Source: Streptomyces sp. NBC_00654
GTDB lineage: Bacteria; Actinomycetota; Actinomycetes; Streptomycetales; Streptomycetaceae
DNA: 64,000 bases
Assembly: GCF_026341775.1 (NCBI RefSeq)
Contig: NZ_JAPEOB010000001.1
Location: 992,001-1,056,000 of the forward strand
Direction of reading: 5' to 3'
The notes beneath the pieces were generated by a model. That model was not told the DNA's origin. It saw nothing but the letters and a program-made list of their open reading frames with translations, and made no database searches. The position numbers and the translations under genes are program-made. The number at the start of each line of letters is the position of its first letter. Positions within the stretch are counted from its first letter, which is position 1. Shown here one piece after another: positions 26,755 through 34,566 of this stretch.

Positions 26755-27527
26755 TCCGCGGGCTGTGATTTCCTCCGAGAGAGCGGCCCCCCCCGCTCGC
26801 GCACCCACCCGTCTTCACTGTCCAGGAAGTCCTGGTCTTCAAGGCGCAGGGCGCTCTCCGACGAGAGGCGTACCGTCAGCCTCGCCGTGCGGCGATCAAC
26901 TGATGTCTCCACACGATGGGTGAAAAGATGGCGGTGTACTGCAGCACCATCTGAGTCCTCCCAGGTCAAAAGGCCCACTCCCAGGACAAGCTCCGTCTGG
27001 TCGTCCTCCCGGGCCAGCCTCTGGTGCCACGCGTACATCCGGTCGTACAGCTCGCGGAGTGGGCGTTCCTCGCGCTCTCTCGCAGCCCACCGACGCCAGC
27101 GATCCAGCCATGTCCCGTAGGCCCGTAGCACGTCACCGGCCTCTTCGCGGCGCCGGGTTTCCTCCGGCGGTGGCCCCCACTCGTCTGCGACGGGCACCAG
27201 CCCGACTGTCGGCCCCTCTTCTGCAAGAGGCGGATCACCCTCGTCGGGGTCCAGGCAGAACGTTGGCTCGACCCAGCCGTCGAGCGAGTCTGGAAGTTCC
27301 GGCGGTGCACTTTGGGGTACGTGGTCGAGTGACAGCAGAACTCCGTCAGGGCGTTGCGTGGGCTTACGGATGCTCTCCGGCAACGTGGCCAGCCACATGC
27401 GCTCACGGCTGCGGTCGTCGCGCTGCCGCCGGTGACTGCTGTGGACCATGTCTCGCAGAAAGTTGATCAATCCTGCTGTCTGCCCGATGGCATCAGGATC
27501 GTGTGCGTGACGTCGCGGAACGTTCAC
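26751..27527 (-). CDS. N-terminal part of the helicase-nuclease, separated by a frameshift
   Basis: 258 residues from GTG 27527, chosen because AAGGAG lies 4 bases upstream; the open frame runs on to 27602. The region is acidic with L-V-L-G-V-G-L-L-T-W and ends R-L-E-D-Q-D-F-L-D-S-E-D, the N-terminal extension normally joined to the helicase core in this type of protein. A run of eight G (plus-strand C at 26787-26794) follows; past it the frame gives only 10 more codons, while the other frame continues as helicase. Six or nine G would restore one about 1,516-residue protein. The stop TGA overlaps ATG 26754, so re-initiation could also yield the core. Confidence 0.75.
   Translation of the reverse strand: MNVPRRHAHDPDAIGQTAGLINFLRDMVHSSHRRQRDDRSRERMWLATLPESIRKPTQRPDGVLLSLDHVPQSAPPELPDSLDGWVEPTFCLDPDEGDPPLAEEGPTVGLVPVADEWGPPPEETRRREEAGDVLRAYGTWLDRWRRWAAREREERPLRELYDRMYAWHQRLAREDDQTELVLGVGLLTWEDSDGAAVHRHLFTHRVETSVDRRTARLTVRLSSESALRLEDQDFLDSEDGWVRERGGPLSRRKSQPAE
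26787..26794 (-). repeat. G8 homopolymer at the helicase frameshift
   Basis: Eight G on the coding (minus) strand, exactly where the N-terminal and core frames of the helicase gene part company. Such tracts slip easily, so this may be a phase-variable switch, a fixed mutation or a sequencing error. Confidence 0.8.
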
Positions 27528-28065
27528 CGTTCTCCTTCTTGGCCGCTGACGAACGCTCCAGAATGAGGGTCCCTTGAGGTCGGAGCAACGGACTCTGGGC
27601 ATGATGGCCGGATCCGCGCCGTGGCCCCGGTGCTACCGTCAACGGCGCCTGAGAGGTTGGTCGCGCCGGTGTCGATTGGCCCGGCGAATCTCGCGTGAAG
27701 GGACTCTCTGAGGGCGCTCTTGCGCAGGTGGGAGAGGGTGCCGGGAGAACCCCGATCGCTGGTATCCGTGGGCCGGGAGATCTCGAGTGCACCGCATCGG
27801 CCACACCGCCCGACTGCTACTTTCGGCGACTGATCGGTTACTAATTGTGGCGCGATTCGAGTGTCAGGACGGACGTCGGGCGCACTCCACAACAATTGCC
27901 GATGCCGATGCCGATGCCGATGCCGATGCCGATGCCGATGCCGTTGGGCGGGGCAGGCGGACGGACGCGCCCTGCTCTCGTCGCAAAGCTGTGAGCGTGC
28001 AGGTGGGAACCCGTAGCCTGATACCAGCAGTCAGACGACGGCCTGATCAAGCGGAGGCGATGCCG
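27528..28065. other. Divergent intergenic region with a 6-bp repeat
   Basis: 538 bp between the helicase operon start and the toxin-antitoxin start. It includes an AT-richer stretch at 27815-27900 and the (GATGCC)7 repeat. Promoters for both directions should lie here; the open frames extending the antitoxin upstream consist largely of the repeat (Asp-Ala) and are rejected. Confidence 0.45.
27901..27942. repeat. Hexanucleotide microsatellite (GATGCC)7
   Basis: Seven exact GATGCC copies, about 125 bp upstream of the antitoxin-like gene. A length-variable tract at a promoter-proximal position could change expression. Confidence 0.85.
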
Positions 28066-28341
28066 ATGACCACAGCCCCCAACGGTGCACCTCACTCGCC
28101 ACCGCCCCCGTCGTCGCACCCGCTGCGGACCATCCGTGACATCCGGGAGTCCCTGCCGGAGGATCAACGACGGCACTTCGACGCCGAACTCGCCGACACG
28201 GAGATCGAGGCGCTGCCCGAGATGCTGTTGCGCTGGGTGACGCTGAGCAACGATGGTTTTGAGGAATTCCTGCTTTCCCGGCCCTTCGAGGGGCTGGAGT
28301 TCGGTGCCCGCTCCTATGATGATCCGACGGGCGCCGAATGA
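28066..28341 (+). CDS. Antitoxin-like protein of a PIN toxin pair
   Basis: 91 residues, Pro-rich head followed by an acidic helical segment (I-R-D-I-R-E-S-L-P-E-D-Q-R-R-H-F) and W-V-T-L-S-N-D-G-F. It resembles the small DUF6247-like proteins that precede PIN toxins in Streptomyces (tentative). Its stop overlaps the ATG of the PIN gene (ATGA), the usual antitoxin-toxin order. ATG 28066 is chosen because GGAGG lies 8 bases upstream; another ATG 6 bases earlier is too close. Confidence 0.7.
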   Translation: MTTAPNGAPHSPPPPSSHPLRTIRDIRESLPEDQRRHFDAELADTEIEALPEMLLRWVTLSNDGFEEFLLSRPFEGLEFGARSYDDPTGAE

Positions 28342-28766
28342 TCTACCTGTTCGACACCAATGTCGTTGCCGAGCTCACGACCCGGGCGAAGCCCGACCCG
28401 CGCGCGATGGCCTGGTTTCGGTCCACGGCCAGGCCCAACCGTTTCCTGAGCGTGATCACTGTGGCCGAGATCGAGGCGGGGGTGGCCGCCGCCCCGGATC
28501 TCGTACGACAGGCCCGTTACGCCCAAGCCCTAGCTGCGGTACGGCACGAATTCCATGAGCGCATCGCGCCGATCGGCGAACCGGAAGCGGCCGCCTATCT
28601 CGGCATTCACAAGACGCTCAAGGCCGCCGGTACCAGCATTGATCCGCCGGACGCGCTGATCGCTGCTACGGCCCTGGCCAACGGCTGGACGGTAGCCACC
28701 CGCAACATCAAGCACATGGCCCGAACCGGGGCTCTGGTGGTCAACCCGTGGGAGCAGCACATGTAG
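28338..28766 (+). CDS. PIN-domain toxin (VapC/FitB-like)
   Basis: 142-residue ribonuclease of the PIN fold. The acidic metal-binding set is in place: D6 in Y-L-F-D-T-N, E44 in V-A-E-I-E-A-G, D103/D106 in D-P-P-D-A-L-I-A-A, and N124 in T-R-N-I-K-H. VapC toxins cut tRNA or rRNA and are neutralised by the gene product encoded just before them; here the two reading frames overlap by 4 bp. It lies in the defence island directly upstream of an IS110 element. Confidence 0.88.
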   Translation: MIYLFDTNVVAELTTRAKPDPRAMAWFRSTARPNRFLSVITVAEIEAGVAAAPDLVRQARYAQALAAVRHEFHERIAPIGEPEAAAYLGIHKTLKAAGTSIDPPDALIAATALANGWTVATRNIKHMARTGALVVNPWEQHM

Positions 28767-28799
28767 GTGGCGGCAGCGCCTGGGGCGACACAGGACGTG

Positions 28800-29080
28800 T
28801 CTTCACCCGCGAGAACGGATAACTGCTCCCCCGTTATGTTTTTCGCGGTCCTGCAATGGGGCCGCTGGCCTCCGGGCCCGGTATGACTGTGTCCCCTCTG
28901 TCGAACGGATGACCTGGGGGGTGGTGTCGCCGGGCCTGGGGGTGCCGTCGGAGACGCTGATGAGAGACCCGGCCACCGCCCGGTCCGGCGCAATGCCGGG
29001 CAGAGACGTGGGCGGCAGGTCTGCATAACGTGGATGCGCGAGCACGGTGCCACTGCCGAGGCCGGCACGGTCAACGACCT
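28800..29080 (+). ncRNA. Candidate bridge RNA region of the IS110 element
   Basis: The about 300 bp before the transposase has no gene and many short GC stems (for example CCGGC-GCAAT-GCCGG near 28988-29003). IS110-group elements carry a structured guide (bridge) RNA in the non-coding end upstream of the transposase. The location and structure potential fit, but I cannot fold it or place its ends. Confidence 0.35.
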
Positions 29081-29092
29081 GGAGAGGGTGCG

Positions 29093-30307
29093 ATGTTCGA
29101 CACCGAAGGCGTGGGCGTCTTCCTCGGGATGGACGTCGGCAAGACCGCCCATCACGGTCACGGGCTCACCCCAGCCGGGAAGAAGGTCTTCGACAAGCCG
29201 ATGCCCAACAGCGAACCCAAGCTGCGGGCCGTCTTCGACAAGCTCAAAGCCAAGTTCGGCACTGTGCTGGTGATCGTGGACCAGCCCGCGTCCATCGGTG
29301 CCCTGCCGCTGACCGTCGCCCGCGACGCGGGCTGCGAGGTCGCTTACCTGCCCGGACTCGCGATGCGCCGAATCGCTGATCTGTATCCGGGCGAGGCGAA
29401 AACGGACGCGAAGGACGCGGCGGTGATCGCGGACGCGGCCCGGACGATGCCTCACACCCTGCGTTCGCTTGAGCTGACCGACGAGATCACCGCCGAGCTC
29501 ACGGTCCTGACCGGTTTCGACCAGGACCTCGCAGCCGAGGCCACCCGGACCTCCAACCGGATACGCGGCCTGCTCACCCAGTTCCACCCCAGCCTCGAGC
29601 GCGTGCTGGGGCCCCGGTTGGACCACCGGGCCGTCACCTGGCTGCTGGAACGCCACGGATCTCCGGCCGCCCTGCGGAAAGCAGGCCGCCGCAGACTCGT
29701 CGAGCTGATCCGGCCCAAGGCCCCGCGGATGGCGCAGAGGCTGATCGACGAGGTCTTCGACGCTCTCGACGAGCAGACCGTCGTTGTTCCCGGCACGGGC
29801 ACCCTCGACATCGTGATCCCGTCGCTGGCCGCCTCGCTCGCCGCGGTCCATGACCAGCGCCGGGCACTGGAAGCCCAGATCAGCACCCTGCTGGAGGCCC
29901 ACCCTCTTCATCCGGTCCTGACCTCGATGCCCGGAGTCGGAGTCAGGACCGCCGCCGTCCTTCTGGTCACCGTCGGCGACGGCACCGGCTTCCCCAGCGC
30001 CGCCCACCTCGCCTCTTACGCCGGCCTCGCCCCGACGACAAAATCGTCGGGGACCTCGATCCACGGCGAACACGCACCCAGAGGCGGAAACCGGCAGCTC
30101 AAACGCGCCATGTTCCTCTCCGCATTCGCCTGCATGAACGCCGACCCGGCCTCGCGCACCTACTACGACCGGCAACGCGCCCGCGGCAAAACCCACACCC
30201 AAGCCCTCCTCCGCCTCGCCCGTCAACGCATCAGTGTCCTCTTCGCCATGCTCCGGGACGGCACCTTCTACGAGTCTCGAACCCCCACCGTCACCCTCGC
30301 CGCATAA
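29093..30307 (+). CDS. IS110-family transposase
   Basis: 404 residues, intact. The N-terminal DEDD (RuvC-like) domain begins with G-M-D-V-G-K-T (D14) and includes K-T-D-A-K-D-A-A-V-I-A-D. The C-terminal Tnp_20 domain carries the helix-hairpin-helix-like S-M-P-G-V-G-V-R-T-A-A-V-L and the serine-containing Y-A-G-L-A-P-T-T-K-S-S-G-T-S. ATG 29093 follows GGAGAGGG. IS110 enzymes recombine DNA under guidance of an RNA and leave no long terminal inverted repeats, so the element ends are not obvious; the right end probably lies near 30360, in the segment after the stop. Confidence 0.9.
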   Translation: MFDTEGVGVFLGMDVGKTAHHGHGLTPAGKKVFDKPMPNSEPKLRAVFDKLKAKFGTVLVIVDQPASIGALPLTVARDAGCEVAYLPGLAMRRIADLYPGEAKTDAKDAAVIADAARTMPHTLRSLELTDEITAELTVLTGFDQDLAAEATRTSNRIRGLLTQFHPSLERVLGPRLDHRAVTWLLERHGSPAALRKAGRRRLVELIRPKAPRMAQRLIDEVFDALDEQTVVVPGTGTLDIVIPSLAASLAAVHDQRRALEAQISTLLEAHPLHPVLTSMPGVGVRTAAVLLVTVGDGTGFPSAAHLASYAGLAPTTKSSGTSIHGEHAPRGGNRQLKRAMFLSAFACMNADPASRTYYDRQRARGKTHTQALLRLARQRISVLFAMLRDGTFYESRTPTVTLAA

Positions 30308-30405
30308 CCATCCCAAACAGCCTCATACCCGGCGCCACATCCTTGACGAACGACATAGAGACACCCCCCGCCAACGCCCATACGGCGGTTCATCGGGCTG
30401 TGAGA

Positions 30406-30560
30406 GGAAGCCGGCCTCCCGCTGATTCGCCTCCACGACCCTCGTCACGGTGCCGCGATCCAGATCGCGCGGTCGAGGTCGGCCTGAAGGATGCTCAGGA
30501 GATGCTCGGCCATTCCTCGATGCCGGAGGATGCTGATCCGGTGGGCGAGATTTGGGAGAT
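30406..30560 (+). pseudogene. Tyrosine recombinase (integrase) C-terminal remnant
   Basis: One frame reads G-L-P-L-I-R-L-H-D-P-R-H-G-A-A and then stops near 30486. A second frame continues with L-K-D-A-Q-E-M-L-G-H-S-S. Together these are the box II R/H and L-G-H-S-S motifs of phage-type integrases, interrupted by a frameshift and without the N-terminal part or the catalytic Tyr. It lies about 105 bp from the 3' end of a tRNA gene, the usual position of an integrase beside its attachment site. Confidence 0.7.
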
Positions 30561-30663
30561 CAACTCCCCGCCCGCTCACGCAAACGGCCCCGGACGACGA
30601 GTCCGAGGCCGAATAGAACCCCTCCCTGGGGGAGAAACCCCAGGTCGGAGAGGTAACGCGTTG

Positions 30664-30736
30664 TGCCCCCGGCAGGATTCGAACCTGCGACACCCGCTTT
30701 AGGAGAGCGGTGCTCTATCCCCTGAGCTACGAAGGC
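30664..30736 (-). tRNA. tRNA-Arg (anticodon CCT)
   Basis: On the minus strand the 73 bases fold into a standard cloverleaf. The acceptor GCCTTCG pairs with CGGGGGC (two G-U pairs). The anticodon stem-loop is GCTCTCCTAAAGC with CCT at the anticodon positions, and the T arm has GCAGGTTCGAATCCTGC. CCA is not encoded. tRNA-Arg genes are frequent integration targets for actinobacterial elements, consistent with the integrase remnant beside it. Confidence 0.95.
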
Positions 30737-30913
30737 GGGGCGGAGCCGTGCGTGGAACGTGGTGGAAGGCCTCGGTGCGAGTCTGCCTGGTTCCGGCAAG
30801 GTCCTGGGCCACCTTTGACAGCGGCCCTGGCCAGCTTAGCGGATGAGAGGGCGGGGCGGTGTTGGGGTTTGGGGGGCGGGGTGCGGGGGTGCTGTCGGGT
30901 ACTGCGGGGGTGT

Positions 30914-33900
30914 TCACGCCCCCGATGGGTCCCAGGCCGCTTCTGCGTCCTGGCCGCCCCAGCCGTCGGGGGTTCGCCACAGGACCCGGACGTTGAAGAT
31001 GTCGCGGACCGTGTCGGCCGACCAGTCCTCGGCGGGCTGTTCGCAGAGGACCAGGTAGAGGGTGGTGGCCGGGGTGGGGAGGGTGTGGTTGATCTCCAGG
31101 AGGCGGGTCGCTCCGGAGCGGAGGTCCTGGTAGGTGGAGCGGCCGGCGCCCAGGACCTCGTAGACGGACAGGCCCTGGTCAGTGACGCAGCTGACGTCGA
31201 CGATCTCGGAGTCGGAGGGCTGGATGTCGGACCAGAGCAGGGCCGACTTCAGGGCGTGGCGCACCGCTTCGTGCTTCCTGCACGTGCGGTCGGTGGCCGC
31301 CGCGGTCTCCAGTGCGCGCAGGAAGCCCGCCCTTGTGGCGGTGGGCGGTGAGGTGGGGGCTTCTGCGGCGGTGGTCACGGGGGTGGTTTCCTTCGGCTCG
31401 GGCTGCTGCGTCGGGGTGGCGGGGGCCGGGGCGGTGGCGGGGGTGGACTCGGGGGGCGGTGGTGGGGTGGTGAGCCTCGTCCGGAGCGTCTGCTGTGCCG
31501 CGTGCAGGGCCTGGGCCCAGCCGGAGTCGGCCAGCTCGTGACGGAGCCGGCCGATGTCCGGTGTGCCGTCCTTGAGCGCGCGGTTGGCGCCTGCCGCGAG
31601 GTCGCGGAGCACGCCCAGCCGGTGCCGGTCGGGGGAGCCGAGTACGCGTCGTACGTCCACCCAGTCCGCCTGGTCCCGGCGCAGGACGCGGTTGGCCATG
31701 CCCTGGAGCTCGGACAGACGGCCGCGGGCGTCCGGGGGGATGTCCGCGTCAGGGGTGAGCAGTTCGTCGAGGACGGTGAGCGCCGCCACGTACCGTTCCG
31801 CCATCCTGGGCGAGATGGGCAGGCGGCCGCGCTGGTCGGCGGTGAGCACGCTCTGGTTGGTCTCGTTGGCGAAGACCCAGCAGTCCAGTTCATCGCCCGG
31901 ACGCGGGGGAGCCGAGCCGTGCCGGACGGTGAGGAACAGGGGGCGGGTGGCGGCGGTGGACAGTGCCTTGACCTTGTAGCGGCCGCCCGGCCCGGGGCCC
32001 AGGACCCGCACCCGGATGTCGGTTCCGATCTCGGGGACGTCGCCCGGTGCCGTACCGGACTCCGGTTCCGCCGAGGACGGTTCCCCGGTGCCGTCGGTGT
32101 TCGTGAGGATCTCCGGGAGCGGTGAGGTGTGCAGCACGGTCAGGCTCTGCGTGCTGCGCGTGAGGGCGATGTAGAGCCGGCGCGGTCCCGCCGGGCCGGT
32201 ATCGGCGATGTCGGCGGGCTCGACGACCAGGACATGGTCGTACTCCATGCCCTTGGCCTGGGCGGCGGCCAGGACGGACACCGCGTTGCGGCTCCGGTCC
32301 GTGAGGCCGGGGTGCTCGTCGAGCCGGCCGCTGATCGCGTCGAGCCACGGCGAGCCGTCGGGGACGATGACGGCCACGGACCGCGGGTTCTGCCCGTCGC
32401 TGGTGCCCACCAGGTGGATCACCCGGGCGACGGTGTCGTCGAGGAGCTGTTCCGGTTCGGTCGCCAGGGTACGTACGGCGTCCTCGCCGGCCTCCCGTAC
32501 AGCCCTCGGATACGGCAGCCCCGGCGCGACCGCACGGGCGAGCGGCGCGACGAACTCCATGATCTCCGCGGGCACCCGGTAGCTGGTGTTCAGCTCGGCG
32601 ACGCGCCAGTCCCCGTGGTCGGACAGGACGGTGCCCAGGCCGTCCCAACTGGTGTGGGTGTGGGGGCCGGTGGCCTGGGCGAGGTCGCCGAGGACCGTCA
32701 TGGAGCCGTTGACCGCACAGCGGCGGCGCAGCGCGCGGGCCTGCATGGGCGTGAGGTCCTGGGCCTCGTCCACGACGATGTGCCCGTAGCGCAGCGGTGT
32801 CTCACCGGCGATGAGATGGCGGAGCTCCTCCAGGCAGACATGGTCGTCCACGGTCCAGGGATCGGCGTCGGCGGAGGCGGCCCGGGGGCGGTGCAGGGCG
32901 GCCTGTTCCTCGTCGTCGAGGATGCCTTCGGCGCAGGTACGGAGAAGTCCGGGCGAGTCGTAGAGGCCGCGCAACGCCTCCCGGGCGCCCGGCGACGGCC
33001 AGATGCGGTCGACGAGCCGTTCGACCCGTCGATTGCGTTCCAGGTCGCGGCGGATCGTGCCGCCCTGTCCGCGCCGGGGGGCGATGGCGGCGAGTTCCTG
33101 GAGGAGGCGGTCGACGAACAGGCTCCGGAAGCGTTCGCGGCGCTCCCGGTAGGCGCCGTCGCCGCCGCGGGCGTCGTCGAGGAGCCCGATCACCTCGGAC
33201 CGCGGTACGCGCAGTGTCGTACTTCCGGCGTTGACGACGATCGCGGGTTCGTCGCCTTCGAAGGAGGGGGCGGTGGTGAGGTCGTCGAGGACCTCGGGGC
33301 GGCAGTCGCCCTCGACCCGGCGCCGCAGGACGGCCGCCATCCGCTCGTCGGACTTCACCTCACGGGCCCGTGGGGTGTCGGTGCCGAGGATCTCGCCCAC
33401 CCAGAGCCGGTCCAGCTGGACGGCGTTGACGTCGCGCGTGCCGAGCGTGGGCAGAACCTGGCCGACATAGTCCAGGAACCGCTGGTGCGGTCCGATGACC
33501 AGGATGTCCTGGGCCTTGAAGTGCTCGTTGTTGACGAGCCAGGTGACCCGGTGCAGACCGACCGCGGACTTGCCGGTGCCCGGCCCGCCCTGCACGACCA
33601 GGATGTCGGCGGGCGAGCCCGTGACCAGGTCCATCTGGTCACGGCGGATGGTCTCGACGATGTCCCGCATACGGCCGCCGCGCGAGCGCTGGAGCTCCCG
33701 CAGCAGGAAGTCGTCCGGCTGGAGCGGCTTACGGCGCTGGACGCGGGCGACATCCCCGGGCGTGCTGGGGGACGGCGGGGCGGCGGACCCGGGGGCGGCG
33801 ACGGCGGCCCGGGGGAGCGCGGTCCCGTCTGCCGCGCCGTCGCCGTCCGCAGGGGAGTCGTCCGCAGGCGAGTCGTCCGCGAGCGGGGAGCCGTCCGGGG

Positions 33901-34420
33901 GCGTGTCCTCCGCCGCCCGCCTCGGCTCCGGGACGGTCGTGGGGCGAGGGGCCGTACGAGGAGTGGTGGGCGCGGGAGCCGCCGGTGCGATGTCGTCGAA
34001 GTAGTCCTCCACGATGCGCCGCACGCACCGCAACTGCCGCCGCAGGACCACCTCCCCGGGCGCCTTGGGCCTCGCCTCGGACCACTTCTTCGCCAACGGG
34101 CTGGTCCACAGCAGGACCACCGGGTCGTTCGCGGCGTCGCGCACGCCCCGCCGCCCGATGTACCAGGGGCGCGGTTCGCCGCCGGGCTCCTCCGGGGCGT
34201 CGACACGGGAGAAGACCAGCGCCTCGTCGCCCAGTCCGCCGTACGCCTCGGCGCGCGCCTCCGCGTCCTGCCGGATGGCCACGCTGTCCTTGCCGCTCGC
34301 CGACGCCGTGGCGGCCGATGCCCCCGTCATCTCGGACAGCCGCGTGGCGTAGCAGTCGTACGCGTGGTCCACCGCCTTCTGCTCGACGGCGATGACCTCG
34401 TCGCGTGTGGTGGTGCTCAT
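30914..34420 (-). CDS. HelR/HelD-like RNA polymerase-recycling ATPase, long form
   Basis: 1168 residues, SF1-type. The head is a helical region (V-I-A-V-E-Q-K-A-V-D-H-A-Y-D-C-Y). The motor shows Walker A Q-G-G-P-G-T-G-K-S, motif II V-V-D-E-A-Q-D-L-T-P-M-Q, Q-A-K-G-M-E-Y-D-H-V and Y-I-A-L-T-R-S-T-Q-S. HelD/HelR proteins pry RNA polymerase off DNA and, in actinobacteria, contribute to rifamycin tolerance. After the motor, about 400 extra residues follow, with a Thr/Pro-rich linker and a last about 150-residue domain of unknown type, which makes it far longer than HelR (about 700-750). ATG 34420 has GGGGAGG six bases upstream. Confidence 0.8.
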   Translation of the reverse strand: MSTTTRDEVIAVEQKAVDHAYDCYATRLSEMTGASAATASASGKDSVAIRQDAEARAEAYGGLGDEALVFSRVDAPEEPGGEPRPWYIGRRGVRDAANDPVVLLWTSPLAKKWSEARPKAPGEVVLRRQLRCVRRIVEDYFDDIAPAAPAPTTPRTAPRPTTVPEPRRAAEDTPPDGSPLADDSPADDSPADGDGAADGTALPRAAVAAPGSAAPPSPSTPGDVARVQRRKPLQPDDFLLRELQRSRGGRMRDIVETIRRDQMDLVTGSPADILVVQGGPGTGKSAVGLHRVTWLVNNEHFKAQDILVIGPHQRFLDYVGQVLPTLGTRDVNAVQLDRLWVGEILGTDTPRAREVKSDERMAAVLRRRVEGDCRPEVLDDLTTAPSFEGDEPAIVVNAGSTTLRVPRSEVIGLLDDARGGDGAYRERRERFRSLFVDRLLQELAAIAPRRGQGGTIRRDLERNRRVERLVDRIWPSPGAREALRGLYDSPGLLRTCAEGILDDEEQAALHRPRAASADADPWTVDDHVCLEELRHLIAGETPLRYGHIVVDEAQDLTPMQARALRRRCAVNGSMTVLGDLAQATGPHTHTSWDGLGTVLSDHGDWRVAELNTSYRVPAEIMEFVAPLARAVAPGLPYPRAVREAGEDAVRTLATEPEQLLDDTVARVIHLVGTSDGQNPRSVAVIVPDGSPWLDAISGRLDEHPGLTDRSRNAVSVLAAAQAKGMEYDHVLVVEPADIADTGPAGPRRLYIALTRSTQSLTVLHTSPLPEILTNTDGTGEPSSAEPESGTAPGDVPEIGTDIRVRVLGPGPGGRYKVKALSTAATRPLFLTVRHGSAPPRPGDELDCWVFANETNQSVLTADQRGRLPISPRMAERYVAALTVLDELLTPDADIPPDARGRLSELQGMANRVLRRDQADWVDVRRVLGSPDRHRLGVLRDLAAGANRALKDGTPDIGRLRHELADSGWAQALHAAQQTLRTRLTTPPPPPESTPATAPAPATPTQQPEPKETTPVTTAAEAPTSPPTATRAGFLRALETAAATDRTCRKHEAVRHALKSALLWSDIQPSDSEIVDVSCVTDQGLSVYEVLGAGRSTYQDLRSGATRLLEINHTLPTPATTLYLVLCEQPAEDWSADTVRDIFNVRVLWRTPDGWGGQDAEAAWDPSGA

Positions 34421-34566
34421 GTACATCCTCCCCTGCGGCGCCCGCGAGGCGCCGCTGCGGGACTGCGCCCGTCCCCGCGGAAACAACTATCAGAAACCGG
34501 CCGGTGACGAACAGTCAGTGGGCCGGTTCCCGGTCAGGGCCCCGTCGGATGCGTGGTCCTCGTCCG

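Larger units (their letters stand above)
28790..30362 (+). mobile_element. IS110-family insertion sequence
   Basis: The element consists of a non-coding left segment, the 29093-30307 transposase and a short right flank with ACGAACGACATAGAGACAC around 30344-30362. Ends are estimates: the left end lies somewhere between the PIN toxin stop (28766) and about 28850. Confidence 0.5.

Noticed and set aside
27787..28065. N-terminal extension of the antitoxin frame
   Set aside because: Consists largely of Asp-Ala repeats from the GATGCC microsatellite; a good ribosome site supports 28066.
30343..30702. 119-codon frame across the integrase remnant and tRNA
   Set aside because: Runs into the tRNA gene and only part of it matches an integrase; described as a pseudogene instead.
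30664..30736. Second attachment-site copy of the tRNA 3' end
   Set aside because: I looked for a repeat of the T-arm/acceptor sequence around 18-21 kb and did not see one, so the island's far boundary is not assigned.
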